This document shows, in pieces, positions 37,957 to 46,372 of a DNA stretch of 64,000 nt. Position numbers and translations under genes: made by a program. Origin of the DNA: Paraburkholderia fungorum (lineage in GTDB: Bacteria; Pseudomonadota; Gammaproteobacteria; Burkholderiales; Burkholderiaceae); NCBI RefSeq assembly GCF_003610895.1, contig NZ_MCAS01000002.1:124001-188000 (forward strand), in the 5' to 3' direction. Each line of letters begins with the position of its first letter. The stretch's first letter is position 1. Under the pieces are notes generated by a model, which did no database searches, was not told where the DNA came from, and saw nothing but the letters and a program-made list of their open reading frames with translations.

Positions 37957-38274
37957 CTACTTATTCTCGCCGGTCGGCGGCATGACGACGTAGCCGCGCT
38001 TTTCGAGCGTCCAGCGGTGCCACTGATTGCCGTAGATGCCACATGCAACGCCGAACAGCACGGACAGCACCAGTCCGATCGTGCCGATCGTTTCGCCCCA
38101 TAAGCCCGTGAGAAACAGGATCGTGCTGACCCCCAGCATGACGAACGTAGCAAACCACATTCTCTTCGACATGGCCCAGACAAAGCCCAGCAACAACGCG
38201 CCCCAACTGAAGCCGGTGGCAACCGAGACGACGTCGTCCTTGCCGGGGCGCTGCAGGTAGATCCTTTCTGCCAT
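37957..38274 (-). CDS. DUF2628 small membrane protein
   Basis: A 105-residue protein with the DUF2628 pattern: a short polar N-terminus, FSWGALLLGFVWAMSKRMW, then two further membrane segments (about 43-80) and KRGYVVM near the end. I start at 38274 because AGGAAAGGAC directly precedes that ATG; the frame opens six codons earlier. Function of the family is unknown. Monocistronic and divergent from the MarR gene. Confidence 0.85.
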   Translation of the reverse strand: MAERIYLQRPGKDDVVSVATGFSWGALLLGFVWAMSKRMWFATFVMLGVSTILFLTGLWGETIGTIGLVLSVLFGVACGIYGNQWHRWTLEKRGYVVMPPTGENK

Positions 38275-38433
38275 GTCCTTTCCTGAATGCAATGATGACG
38301 CTAGAGCGAATCATGACGTTTAACATGTCGCACTGGCAAGCGTAAGCGTTTGTGTGAAATTTGCGCGATGCCCCGGCCACGAGCGGCCCTCAACCTGACT
38401 CGACTGACGAAACCGATACCTCCCGTCAAATTT

Positions 38434-38452
38434 TAGTTGCCTTGCTAATCAT
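38434..38452 (+). promoter_or_regulatory. MarR-type operator, copy 1
   Basis: TAGTTGCCTTGCTAATCAT lies 21-39 bases before the marR-like start codon and is repeated with two changes at 38910-38928. The core TTAG-N8-CTAA (38433-38448) is an inverted repeat of the kind MarR proteins bind. Confidence 0.65.
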
Positions 38453-38472
38453 ATTGCGTTTCAATAGCAGCC

Positions 38473-38889
38473 ATGTTCGATCATTGCCTTTACTTCAATT
38501 CCTCCGCGCTGTCGCGGCTTGTCGAGCGCGAATGGGGGCTCGTGTACAGCGAATTCGGGCTGACGCCGCCGCAGGGTTTCGTGCTGCGCGTCGTGCTGGC
38601 CACGCCTGGTTGTCTGAGCAGCCAGGTCGCGGATCTGCTGGGCATTGCCCGCCCCACGGCGACGCGGCTGATCGATAACCTGAGCGACAAGGGGCTGGTG
38701 GAGCGCCGTCAGGGCGAAACCGACGGTCGCGAATGGCGGGTGTACGCCACCCGGGCGGGTAAGGCACTCGATCGACCCATTAACGAAGCCAGTGCGCAAA
38801 TTGCAAAGAATCTGCGCGCCAAACTCGGCCCGGAGTTGTTCGAGACCGCCGTGACGTCTATGCATAACGTACGCAAAGCGCTTGGATAA
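38473..38889 (+). CDS. MarR-family transcriptional regulator
   Basis: A 138-residue winged-helix dimer. The DNA-binding part is CLSSQVADLLGIARPTATRL (about 56-75), followed by the wing RRQGETDGREWRVYATRAGK (about 86-105); flanking helices form the dimer interface. It lies between two near-identical operator-like sequences, one in its own promoter and one before the next gene, so it probably represses itself and that gene. The inducer is unknown; MarR proteins commonly respond to phenolics or oxidants. A hairpin with a T run overlaps its stop codon. Confidence 0.88.
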   Translation: MFDHCLYFNSSALSRLVEREWGLVYSEFGLTPPQGFVLRVVLATPGCLSSQVADLLGIARPTATRLIDNLSDKGLVERRQGETDGREWRVYATRAGKALDRPINEASAQIAKNLRAKLGPELFETAVTSMHNVRKALG

Positions 38890-38902
38890 GGCGCTTTTTT
38901 TT
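38876..38902 (+). terminator. Intrinsic terminator overlapping the marR stop
   Basis: AAGCGC at 38876-38881 pairs with GCGCTT at 38891-38896 around a 9-nt loop, running into eight T residues (38895-38902). It would separate the marR transcript from the next gene, which has its own operator. Confidence 0.7.
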
Positions 38903-38909
38903 AATCAAA

Positions 38910-38928
38910 TAGTTGTCTTGCTAACCAT
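38910..38928 (+). promoter_or_regulatory. MarR-type operator, copy 2
   Basis: TAGTTGTCTTGCTAACCAT differs at only two of 19 positions from the copy before the marR-like gene and lies 19-37 bases upstream of the small membrane-protein gene. Confidence 0.65.
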
Positions 38929-38946
38929 GTATCGGGAGAGAATCGA

Positions 38947-39234
38947 ATGAACCATCTGGCGAGTCAGAGCAGCGCGGCAGCCCGTAAAGGCGTGGGAAGC
39001 GAGTCTGGCGGCACGCGGCTTTCGGCGCACTGGATTTTCGGCGCCACGTTCGGCGTGTCGCTTTGCATCTTGCTGGGTATCGCGATCGTTTGCGCACCCG
39101 CCGCGGTGCGCAGCAATACCGAGCGCTGCCTGCAAGCGCTGGCTGACGAGCAGCATGTGAGCGTCGAAGATTTTTTTCAGAACCCCGCCAAACAGGATGC
39201 TTTGGCTGTGGCCGCCGAGCAATGCGCGCGATGA
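38947..39234 (+). CDS. Small single-TM protein under MarR-type control
   Basis: A 95-residue protein with a good ribosome-binding site (GGGAGAG). A polar 25-residue N-terminus is followed by one membrane helix (about 27-55, HWIFGATFGVSLCILLGIAI) and a soluble tail with two Cys (TERCLQAL and AEQCAR). I do not recognise a family. The operator copy in front of it makes it the likely regulated partner of the adjacent MarR protein, an unusual target since MarR partners are generally pumps or enzymes. Confidence 0.6.
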   Translation: MNHLASQSSAAARKGVGSESGGTRLSAHWIFGATFGVSLCILLGIAIVCAPAAVRSNTERCLQALADEQHVSVEDFFQNPAKQDALAVAAEQCAR

Positions 39235-39459
39235 CAGGTCTGCCGTGCCCTGCGTCCGGATTGAAACTGGCACTGGCACCGGAACCGGAACCGGGGCCGT
39301 GGGCTTACGGATCGATAAAAAGCCGCCCAGCGCGGGAAAGCACCCGCTGCCCGCGCCACTGACGATCCCGGCCATAGCTGATACTCTTTACCCAATCCAC
39401 ACGCAGCCGCGCGCAAGCGCAAATCGCTGCGTGCGAAGGTAAAAAGCATCGGAGCATTC

Positions 39460-39780
39460 ATGGCAAGCCCAACACCCTATTCCTCCCACGCCCCTTCCCG
39501 CGCCGAGGTCGATGCCCTGCCCGGCGCCACCGTCATAGAATTCGGCACGAACTGGTGCGGTTTCTGCCAGGGCGCGCAGGCATCGATTGCCAAAGCCTTC
39601 GAACCCCATGCCGGCATCCGGCATCTCAAGGTGGAAGATGGCCCGGGCCGGCCGCTTGGGCGTTCCTTCCAGGTCAAACTCTGGCCCACGCTGGTCTTCA
39701 TGCGCGATGGCGCCGAGGTCGCACGTATCGTGCGTCCGACGAAAGCGACGGATATAGCCGCGGCTTTCGCTTCGCTCTGA
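39460..39780 (+). CDS. Thioredoxin-family protein
   Basis: A 106-residue thioredoxin fold with the active site WCGFC (Cys33 and Cys36), instead of the classical WCGPC. The strand-helix pattern ATVIEFGTNWCGFCQGAQAS and the cis-Pro region VKLWPTLVFMRDGAEVARI are clear. No signal peptide, so it is cytoplasmic. The Phe in place of Pro should shift the redox potential, as seen in glutaredoxin-like or atypical thioredoxins. It lies 43 bases upstream of the aldolase gene on the same strand. Confidence 0.88.
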   Translation: MASPTPYSSHAPSRAEVDALPGATVIEFGTNWCGFCQGAQASIAKAFEPHAGIRHLKVEDGPGRPLGRSFQVKLWPTLVFMRDGAEVARIVRPTKATDIAAAFASL

Positions 39781-39823
39781 TGCAAGATTTCATCCGCAAT
39801 CCGGATTCAAGGGAGCACACCTC

Positions 39824-40843
39824 ATGGACACCCGTAGCGAGCTGCAAGCCACCGTCAATGCGATGGTCCAACCCGGTAAAGGTCTTCTCGCCGCCGACGA
39901 AAGCGGCCCGACCATCGCCAAACGGTTCAAGACCATCGGTCTTGAATCCAGCGAGGAAAACCGTCGCGCCTACCGCAATCTGCTGCTCACTACGCCAGGT
40001 CTCGGCGCATTCATCAGCGGCGTGATTCTTTACGAAGAAACGCTCGGACAAAAGGCGGACGACGGCACGCCGTTTCCACAACTCGCCGCCAGCAACGGCA
40101 TCGTGCCCGGCATCAAGGTGGACCTCGGCAAGATTCCGCTCGCGCTTGCCCCTGGTGACGAAATCACCGAAGGTCTCGACGGCCTCGCGAAGCGTTTCGT
40201 CGACTACAAGCGGCAAGGCGCGCGCTTCGCGAAATGGCGCGCGGTCTACAACATCACGGCGAGCTTGCCGAGCCGCCTCGCCATCGAAGCGAACGCCGAT
40301 TCCCTCGCGCGCTATGCGGCGATCTCACAGGAAGCGGGTATTGTGCCGATCGTCGAGCCAGAAGTGCTGATGGACGGCGATCACACCATCGGACGCAGCG
40401 CGCAAGTGACTGAGGCTGTGTTGCACGAAGTCTTTAACGCACTGCATCGGCACCACGTGGTGCTCGAACATATTCTGCTGAAACCGAGCATGGTGCTGGC
40501 GGGCGCGGAACATGCGCAGCAATCGTCGGTGGCGGAGATCGCCGCGCATACCGTGCGGGTACTCAAGCGCACGGTGCCGTCGGCGGTGCCGGGGCTCGTG
40601 TTCCTGTCCGGCGGCCAGACGCCGGAAGAGGCAACCGCCAATCTCGACGCCATGAATCGCCTCGGGCCGCTGCCGTGGAATCTGAGCTTCTCGTATGGCC
40701 GCGCGTTGCAGGAACCGCCGCTGCAGGCATGGCGAGGTCAGGCAGGCAACGTGAAGGAGGCACAGGCGGCATTGCTCAAGCGCGCCCGTTTGAACAGCGC
40801 GGCGGCGCTCGGCAAGTACGACGCAGCGCAGGAAAAAGGCTAG
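39824..40843 (+). CDS. fba: Fructose-bisphosphate aldolase, class I
   Basis: A 339-residue Schiff-base aldolase that splits fructose-1,6-bisphosphate into two triose phosphates. The animal/plant-type signature is complete: KGLLAADESGPTIAKRF near the N-terminus, the Lys pair KWRAVYNI, and the Schiff-base Lys220 in LEHILLKPSMVLAG, followed by VFLSGGQTPEEAT. Most proteobacteria rely on the metal-dependent class II enzyme, so this may be a second aldolase used in gluconeogenic or stress conditions. AAGGGAG precedes the start. Confidence 0.95.
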   Translation: MDTRSELQATVNAMVQPGKGLLAADESGPTIAKRFKTIGLESSEENRRAYRNLLLTTPGLGAFISGVILYEETLGQKADDGTPFPQLAASNGIVPGIKVDLGKIPLALAPGDEITEGLDGLAKRFVDYKRQGARFAKWRAVYNITASLPSRLAIEANADSLARYAAISQEAGIVPIVEPEVLMDGDHTIGRSAQVTEAVLHEVFNALHRHHVVLEHILLKPSMVLAGAEHAQQSSVAEIAAHTVRVLKRTVPSAVPGLVFLSGGQTPEEATANLDAMNRLGPLPWNLSFSYGRALQEPPLQAWRGQAGNVKEAQAALLKRARLNSAAALGKYDAAQEKG

Positions 40844-40846
40844 GTC

Positions 40847-43015
40847 TTACGGTTCGCACACCACCAGGGCGTGCAGCTCGTCGATATTGAAGGGTTTGGC
40901 GAGTATCGCCACGCCGAGCCGGCGAGCCCGTTCGAGCTCGTCGGCGTAGCCTGTCATCAGCGCGATTTTCTGCGCAGGCCACGCGCTGCGCACCTTCTCG
41001 GCCAGATCGATGCCGTTGAGCCTGCCCGGCATCTGGATGTCGGACAGCACGAGTTCGAATCTCGCGCCACCGGTCAGCAGATCGAGCGCCTGATCGGCGG
41101 TCGGTTCGTGCCGCACCTCGCAGCCAAAGGTTTCCAGCACGGCGGCGACGCCCGCCGCCACGTCTTCGTTGTCTTCCACCAGCAGCACAACGCCCTTTGA
41201 CGCCAGCACTGGCTGCTGCGCCGTTTCCACGTCCGGCACCAACGCCTTTTGCCGCTCGCGATAGCGCGGCAAGTACAGTCTGACCGTGGTGCCGCGGCCC
41301 TGCACGCTGTCGATTTTTGCCGTGCCGCCCGCCTGTTCACACATCGCGAGAACCTGGGCGAGGCCGAGACCGGTGCCCGAGCCGCGCAGCTTGGTGGTGA
41401 AGAGCGGCTCGAACGCACGACGGGCGACGGTTTCGGGCATGCCCTCGCCGTCGTCGGAACAGGTGATCAGCACATATTCGCCGTCGGGCAGCAAGGTATC
41501 GCTACTTACGAGGCGGTTATTCTGGCAACGGATCACGAAGCGCCCACCGCGTGGCATCGCGTCGCGCGCGTTGACCGCCAGATTCATGATCGCGAATTCG
41601 AGGTCGGTGGGATCGGCCAGCACCTGCCAGATGTTGTCGACCATGTTCAGCGCAAACTCGATGTTGTCGCCGAGCGACGCGTCGATCAGCGGCGCGGCGT
41701 TCGGCAGCCACGTGGCGAGGTCGACCGGTTGCTGCTTGAGCGGCTGCTTCTTCGCCACGCTCAGGAGTTGCCGCGTCAGCGATTCCGCGGTGGCGGTGGC
41801 GCGCTCGATGGCTTGCACCTCTTTTTCCAGGCCGTCGTAGCGCTTCAAACGCGCAAGTTCGGTGTTGGCCGAGACCACCATCAGCAGATTGTTGAAGTCG
41901 TGCGCGACATTGGCGACCAGATTGCCGAGTGCGCCCATCCGCTGTAATTGCCGGGTCGACGCCTCCGCGGAAAGGCGCATGGCCACCTCGCCTTGCCAGC
42001 GTTCCCACGCGCGGCGCTCGCCGGCAAGCTGGCGCAACGAGAAAAACACCAGCAGCCAGATCGCCACGCAAGGCACAGCCGTGATCGCCACGACCGCCAT
42101 GAAGTGCTGGCGCCATGCGGTGGCGATTGCAGCCGTCGCATAGGCGCTCATCACATAGAGCGGATAATCGCCGACCCGGCGAAACGCCAGCAGCCGTTCG
42201 ACGCCGTCGACTGAAGAAGTCAGACGAATGTGACCGAATAGCTGCTTGTCACGCAACGCCGCGGTAAACGCGCTGTGCTGGCTCGGCTTGGCGCCGCTCG
42301 GCCACGCCGGATAACGCACCATCAGGTTGCCGTCCTGGCGGTACAGCCCTAAGGAGAGCGAGGGATCGCCATTCGTCAGATCATGGTAGAAGCGCAAAAA
42401 GTACTCGGTGCGCAGCGCCACGGAAACCACGCCGAGGAATTGCCCGTTCTCGCCTGAGCGTCCAATCGAGGTGTTGAACACATTGGTCTGCGACAACGGC
42501 CCGAACATGGGCAGGGAAAAATAGGGTTGCGGCCGTATTGCCTTGGCGGTCGCGAAGTCGTCGCGCTGACGCGTCGACAAGGCCGGGGCCGGATAAGCGC
42601 GGCTCGACACCAGCAAATCGCCGTTCGCGCCGAGCAGGTAGATCGACGCGACCTGCGGAAAATCGCCGCCGATTTGCCGCAAACGGTCGTGCAAGGCGGC
42701 TTCCTGCGGGCGAATCCGCGCATCGTCGTCATTGCCGAGCAGATCGACGATGCGCGAGGCCATCTGCTGGTTGAGGTCCATCACCTTGACGGCCTGTTCC
42801 TCGGCCACGCGCGCGAGCCGGTCGATCATGTCGTTCGAATCGGCAATCCGGCGCTCGTAGTCGAAATACCCATAACCCGCGAGGCAGATCAGCGGAAACA
42901 CGATCGACACCGCGAGCACGATCAGAAGCACGCGCCGCGTCGCCGCGAAATTGCGCGACGGCATGGGGAAGTCAACTGCGGCACGCTCCGCACGTTGCAC
43001 GGTCACGCTCTCCAT
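40847..43015 (-). CDS. Hybrid sensor histidine kinase with Cache-like sensor
   Basis: A 722-residue inner-membrane protein. TM1 is about 28-50 and TM2 about 304-327; between them lies a large periplasmic region resembling a double Cache domain (VASIYLLGANGDLLVSS and LGVVSVALRTEYFLRF). The cytoplasmic part has the phospho-acceptor His372 in VAHDFNNLLMV, an ATPase domain (DDGEGMPETVARRAFEPLFT, GTGLGLAQV) and a C-terminal receiver with its Asp in LVLSDIQMPG. The H-box HDFNN marks the HWE-distant DhaS-like class. It is convergent with fba and upstream of nothing on its strand, so its output partner is unknown; carbon-source sensing is an inference from neighbours. Confidence 0.88.
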   Translation of the reverse strand: MESVTVQRAERAAVDFPMPSRNFAATRRVLLIVLAVSIVFPLICLAGYGYFDYERRIADSNDMIDRLARVAEEQAVKVMDLNQQMASRIVDLLGNDDDARIRPQEAALHDRLRQIGGDFPQVASIYLLGANGDLLVSSRAYPAPALSTRQRDDFATAKAIRPQPYFSLPMFGPLSQTNVFNTSIGRSGENGQFLGVVSVALRTEYFLRFYHDLTNGDPSLSLGLYRQDGNLMVRYPAWPSGAKPSQHSAFTAALRDKQLFGHIRLTSSVDGVERLLAFRRVGDYPLYVMSAYATAAIATAWRQHFMAVVAITAVPCVAIWLLVFFSLRQLAGERRAWERWQGEVAMRLSAEASTRQLQRMGALGNLVANVAHDFNNLLMVVSANTELARLKRYDGLEKEVQAIERATATAESLTRQLLSVAKKQPLKQQPVDLATWLPNAAPLIDASLGDNIEFALNMVDNIWQVLADPTDLEFAIMNLAVNARDAMPRGGRFVIRCQNNRLVSSDTLLPDGEYVLITCSDDGEGMPETVARRAFEPLFTTKLRGSGTGLGLAQVLAMCEQAGGTAKIDSVQGRGTTVRLYLPRYRERQKALVPDVETAQQPVLASKGVVLLVEDNEDVAAGVAAVLETFGCEVRHEPTADQALDLLTGGARFELVLSDIQMPGRLNGIDLAEKVRSAWPAQKIALMTGYADELERARRLGVAILAKPFNIDELHALVVCEP

Positions 43016-43070
43016 GAAAGTTGAATACAGGCCGGGGGGCAGTGCACAACGCCGCCACGTTGTTCGTGCG

Positions 43071-45344
43071 CTATTTCCTTTCCCCGGAATTTACCGCACT
43101 TCCGCCGTTCGCCATAGGGTGCCGGGTGGTGAAAGCGGCAGGGTTTTCGCTTTCGTCGCTGGTGAGCTGCTCCTCCAGGCGATCGAACACGCGTTGGGTC
43201 GCACGGCTCGGCGCGTCAAGTGCGAACAGCAGCAATGAGCGGCTGGTTACCTGATAGGCATCGCCGGCGCTGAATTGCGGCAACTCGGGGCGCACCGGCA
43301 TGTTCGTATCCAGCAGACAGGTCCACTGATCGCCCTCGGGAATATCCGGCAGTGTGAAATTGACCACGTCGTGATGCGCATTGAGCACCAGCAGCAAGGT
43401 CGCGTCGGACGCGGGGCGCCGAATGCCGCTCGCCTGCGCGCGTCCGTCGATCACGAGGCCGAAGCAGCGCATCGACGGGTCGTCCCACTGTTCCTGCGAA
43501 AGATCGGTGCCGTCGGGCGAAAGCCAGCGCGCGTCGGTTACCTCGAGCGCCGCATTGAATTCGCCGGTGAGAAAGCGCCCGCGGCGCAGTACCGGCAGAC
43601 GATGCCGCAAGGTGGTCAGATTCTTGACGAACTCGGTCAGCGCGCGGCCATCGTCGTCGATGCCGTCCCAATCGACCCAACTGATCTCGTTGTCCTGGCA
43701 ATACGCATTGTTATTGCCCTGTTGCGTGCGGCCAAATTCGTCGCCGGCAAGAATCATCGGCGTGCCTTGCGAGAGCAGCAGCGTCGCCAGCAGATTGCGC
43801 TTCTGGCGTTCGCGCTGCTGACGGATATCCGGGTCGTCGGTCGCGCCTTCGGCACCCATGTTCCATGACTTGTTGTCCGAGTGCCCGTCCTGGTTGTCCT
43901 CGCCGTTGGCCTCGTTGTGCTTGTCGTTGTACGAGACCAGATCGTTGAGCGTGAAACCGTCGTGTGCGCTGATGAAGTTGACGCTCGCCCAGGGGCGCCG
44001 CCCGCGATGATTGAACTTGTCGCCCGAACCGGTCAGACGGGTCGCGAGATCGGCCACCTTGCCCTCGTCGCCCTTCCAGTATTCGCGCACCGTGTCGCGG
44101 AAACGGTCGTTCCATTCGGCCCAGCCGGGTGGAAAACCGCCCACCTGATAGCCACCGGGACCGCAGTCCCACGGCTCGGCGACCAGCCGCACGCTCGAGA
44201 GCACCGGGTCCTGGCGGCAGCTGTCGAGAAATCCGCCGCCTTCGTCGAAACCGTGCGGTTCACGGCCGAGTATCGTCGCGAGATCGAAACGGAAGCCGTC
44301 CACTTTCATCTCCGTCACCCAGTAGCGCAGGCTGTCCGTCACCATTTGCAGCACGCGCGGATGGGACAGATTGAGCGTGTTGCCCGTACCGGTGTCGTTG
44401 ATGTAGTAGCGCGGTTCGTCGGGCATCAGCCGATAGTAGGAGGCGTTGTCGATGCCTTTGAAGGAAATCGTCGGGCCGCGCTCGTTGCCTTCGGCGGTGT
44501 GGTTGTAGACCACGTCGAGAATGACTTCGAGGTTGGCGCTATGAAAGCGGTCCACCATTTCCTTGAACTCGCCGACCGGATCGCTCGACGACGCGAAATA
44601 GCGCGGGTCGGCCGCGAAGAAGCCGATCGTGTTGTAGCCCCAGTAGTTGGTAAGGCCCTGGTCGAGCAGATAACTGTCGTTGACGAAGGTCTGAACCGGC
44701 AACAATTCGACCGATGTGACCCCGAGCCCCTTGATGTAATCGAGCACGGCCTGCTGGCCTAGCCCCGCGAAGGTGCCGCGCAAATTTTCCGGTACGCCGG
44801 GATGACGCTTTGTAAAACCGCGCACATGGGTCTCATAGAAGATTGCGCGTTCCCAGGGCAGCGCATTGCGTTCCGGATGACTCCACGAAAAGTTGGCGTC
44901 GACCACCTTGCACTTCGGCACGAAGGGGGCACTGTCGCGCTCGTCGAATGACAGGTCGCCCTCTTCCGAGTCGAGCGTATAGCCAAAGATTTCCGGCGCC
45001 CACTTCAGCTCGCCGATATGCGCCTTGGCATAGGGATCGAGTAAGAGTTTGTTCGGATTGAAACGGTGTCCATTTTCCGGTTCGTAAGGACCGTGGACCC
45101 GATAACCATACACCGCGCCCGGTTTCAGATTCGGCACGAATACGTGCCAAACCTCGTCGGTGTATTCCGGCAGTTCGATGCGTTCGATTTCCGTCTCGCC
45201 GGTTTCGTCGAACAGACACAGTTCGACCCGGCTGGCATGCGCTGAAAACAGCGCGAAGTTGACGCCGCTTCCGTTCCACGTCGCGCCGAGCGGGAAAGGT
45301 GTGCCTTCCGCGATGCGCGTCGAGTAGCTGGCATGGGGTGACAT
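43071..45344 (-). CDS. glgX: Glycogen debranching enzyme
   Basis: A 757-residue alpha-1,6-glucosidase that trims limit dextrins during glycogen breakdown. An N-terminal CBM48 domain (GTPFPLGATWNGSGVNFALF) precedes the GH13 barrel. The expected catalytic residues are Asp354 in GFRFDLATI, Glu390 in RLVAEPWDCG and the transition-state Asp462 in FISAHDGFTL. I start at 45344 because AGGAA lies just upstream; the frame extends 17 codons further without homology. No other glg gene is adjacent. It sits between two signalling genes. Confidence 0.94.
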   Translation of the reverse strand: MSPHASYSTRIAEGTPFPLGATWNGSGVNFALFSAHASRVELCLFDETGETEIERIELPEYTDEVWHVFVPNLKPGAVYGYRVHGPYEPENGHRFNPNKLLLDPYAKAHIGELKWAPEIFGYTLDSEEGDLSFDERDSAPFVPKCKVVDANFSWSHPERNALPWERAIFYETHVRGFTKRHPGVPENLRGTFAGLGQQAVLDYIKGLGVTSVELLPVQTFVNDSYLLDQGLTNYWGYNTIGFFAADPRYFASSSDPVGEFKEMVDRFHSANLEVILDVVYNHTAEGNERGPTISFKGIDNASYYRLMPDEPRYYINDTGTGNTLNLSHPRVLQMVTDSLRYWVTEMKVDGFRFDLATILGREPHGFDEGGGFLDSCRQDPVLSSVRLVAEPWDCGPGGYQVGGFPPGWAEWNDRFRDTVREYWKGDEGKVADLATRLTGSGDKFNHRGRRPWASVNFISAHDGFTLNDLVSYNDKHNEANGEDNQDGHSDNKSWNMGAEGATDDPDIRQQRERQKRNLLATLLLSQGTPMILAGDEFGRTQQGNNNAYCQDNEISWVDWDGIDDDGRALTEFVKNLTTLRHRLPVLRRGRFLTGEFNAALEVTDARWLSPDGTDLSQEQWDDPSMRCFGLVIDGRAQASGIRRPASDATLLLVLNAHHDVVNFTLPDIPEGDQWTCLLDTNMPVRPELPQFSAGDAYQVTSRSLLLFALDAPSRATQRVFDRLEEQLTSDESENPAAFTTRHPMANGGSAVNSGERK

Positions 45345-45446
45345 AGGGATTCCTGTGGAAGCTGAGAGTGCCGCGCATGTATTTGACATGTGCAAGCTTG
45401 TTGCTTCAGCAAATTCCGGACCCAGACGCCGTGTTTGGCATAAATT

Positions 45447-45905
45447 TTACGGCGGCCCGACGGCATGCAGCGCGGCGGCCGATTCGAGCACGCGCAAGAG
45501 GCGCTCCGGCGTCAGGGGTTTGGCGCAATGCGCGTCGAAACCCGCGGCTTTGGCACGTGCCCGGTCCGCGCGCGAAGCAAAAGCCGTACAGGCCACCAGC
45601 AGCATGTCCGCAGTCAAGGGATCGGCGCGCAGGCGGCGCGCCAGCTCGAAACCATCGAGCCCCGGCATCTTGATGTCGAGCAGAACGGCGAACGGCTGCC
45701 ATTCGCAGGCCAGCTCACAAACCGCGAACGGATCTTCGAGCGCGCGGCACTCGAAACCGTCGGCACTCAGCAGCATCTGCAATGCTTCGGCCGCTTCCCG
45801 GTAATCGTCGACCACGAGCACGCGGCGGTTTGAAGCCATCGCATACGGGATGGGCCGCCAAACCACGACGTCATCGTTCTCGTCCATTCTGTTGTCGAAC
45901 GTCAC
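45447..45905 (-). CDS. Single-domain response regulator
   Basis: A receiver-only protein of about 152 residues. VLVVDDYREAAEALQMLLSA begins the domain, the phospho-acceptor is in FAVLLDIKMPGLDGFELAR, and the conserved Lys is in HCAKPLTPERLL. No output domain. I prefer the GTG at 45905 with AGGGAG upstream; an ATG at 45887 and a longer frame to 45932 are alternatives. It is divergent from the PAS hybrid kinase, whose receiver is similar (AAGFD-H-KP), so it may exchange phosphate with that kinase. Confidence 0.85.
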   Translation of the reverse strand: MTFDNRMDENDDVVVWRPIPYAMASNRRVLVVDDYREAAEALQMLLSADGFECRALEDPFAVCELACEWQPFAVLLDIKMPGLDGFELARRLRADPLTADMLLVACTAFASRADRARAKAAGFDAHCAKPLTPERLLRVLESAAALHAVGPP

Positions 45906-46372
45906 CTTATTCTCCCTGGTCTCCGCCACCACGCGCTACCTCGTCACCATAGCTCACCGGGCGAACTGCCGCTTCCTGATTTATGCTGTCTTGACTCGCC
46001 CCGATACATCGTGCGCAAGCGCGGGTTATTGCGTTGAAACGGGGATGAAACGCACTTCCGGCGTGGATGCCACGCTGGTTCCGTGCATTGCGCATAGCTT
46101 CACGTTGACTTCGGCATCATTATCCCGCTGTATACGGATGGATATAGTCCCAGCGAGTTGGGGAAAACACTCAAACTTCGGTAACATTCCTCATTCATGC
46201 AGGGCCGGACGTGTTCGTCGCTTCCCCCAGCAGGCCACAGGATTCGACGATGAGCTTCAGCAAATACAACAACATAAAGATTTGCGCTAGCGGCAAACGA
46301 ACCATGGTGCTGAAGCGAGGCTTCAGCGATCCGTGCGTGCGCCGCGACCTCGCGCCGCTGAGTCCGTAAACG
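45906..46372. other. Intergenic region between divergent signalling genes
   Basis: No gene supported. It holds the two divergent promoters and a perfect hairpin at 46309-46327 (GCTGAAGC / GCTTCAGC around GAG), 46 bases upstream of the kinase start, without a T run. The hairpin could lie in the kinase 5' untranslated region. Confidence 0.45.

Noticed and set aside
39260-39300. Microsatellite-like ACTGGC/ACCGGA run
   Set aside because: Short degenerate run between two genes that encodes Gly-Thr in an unused frame; too short to call an element.
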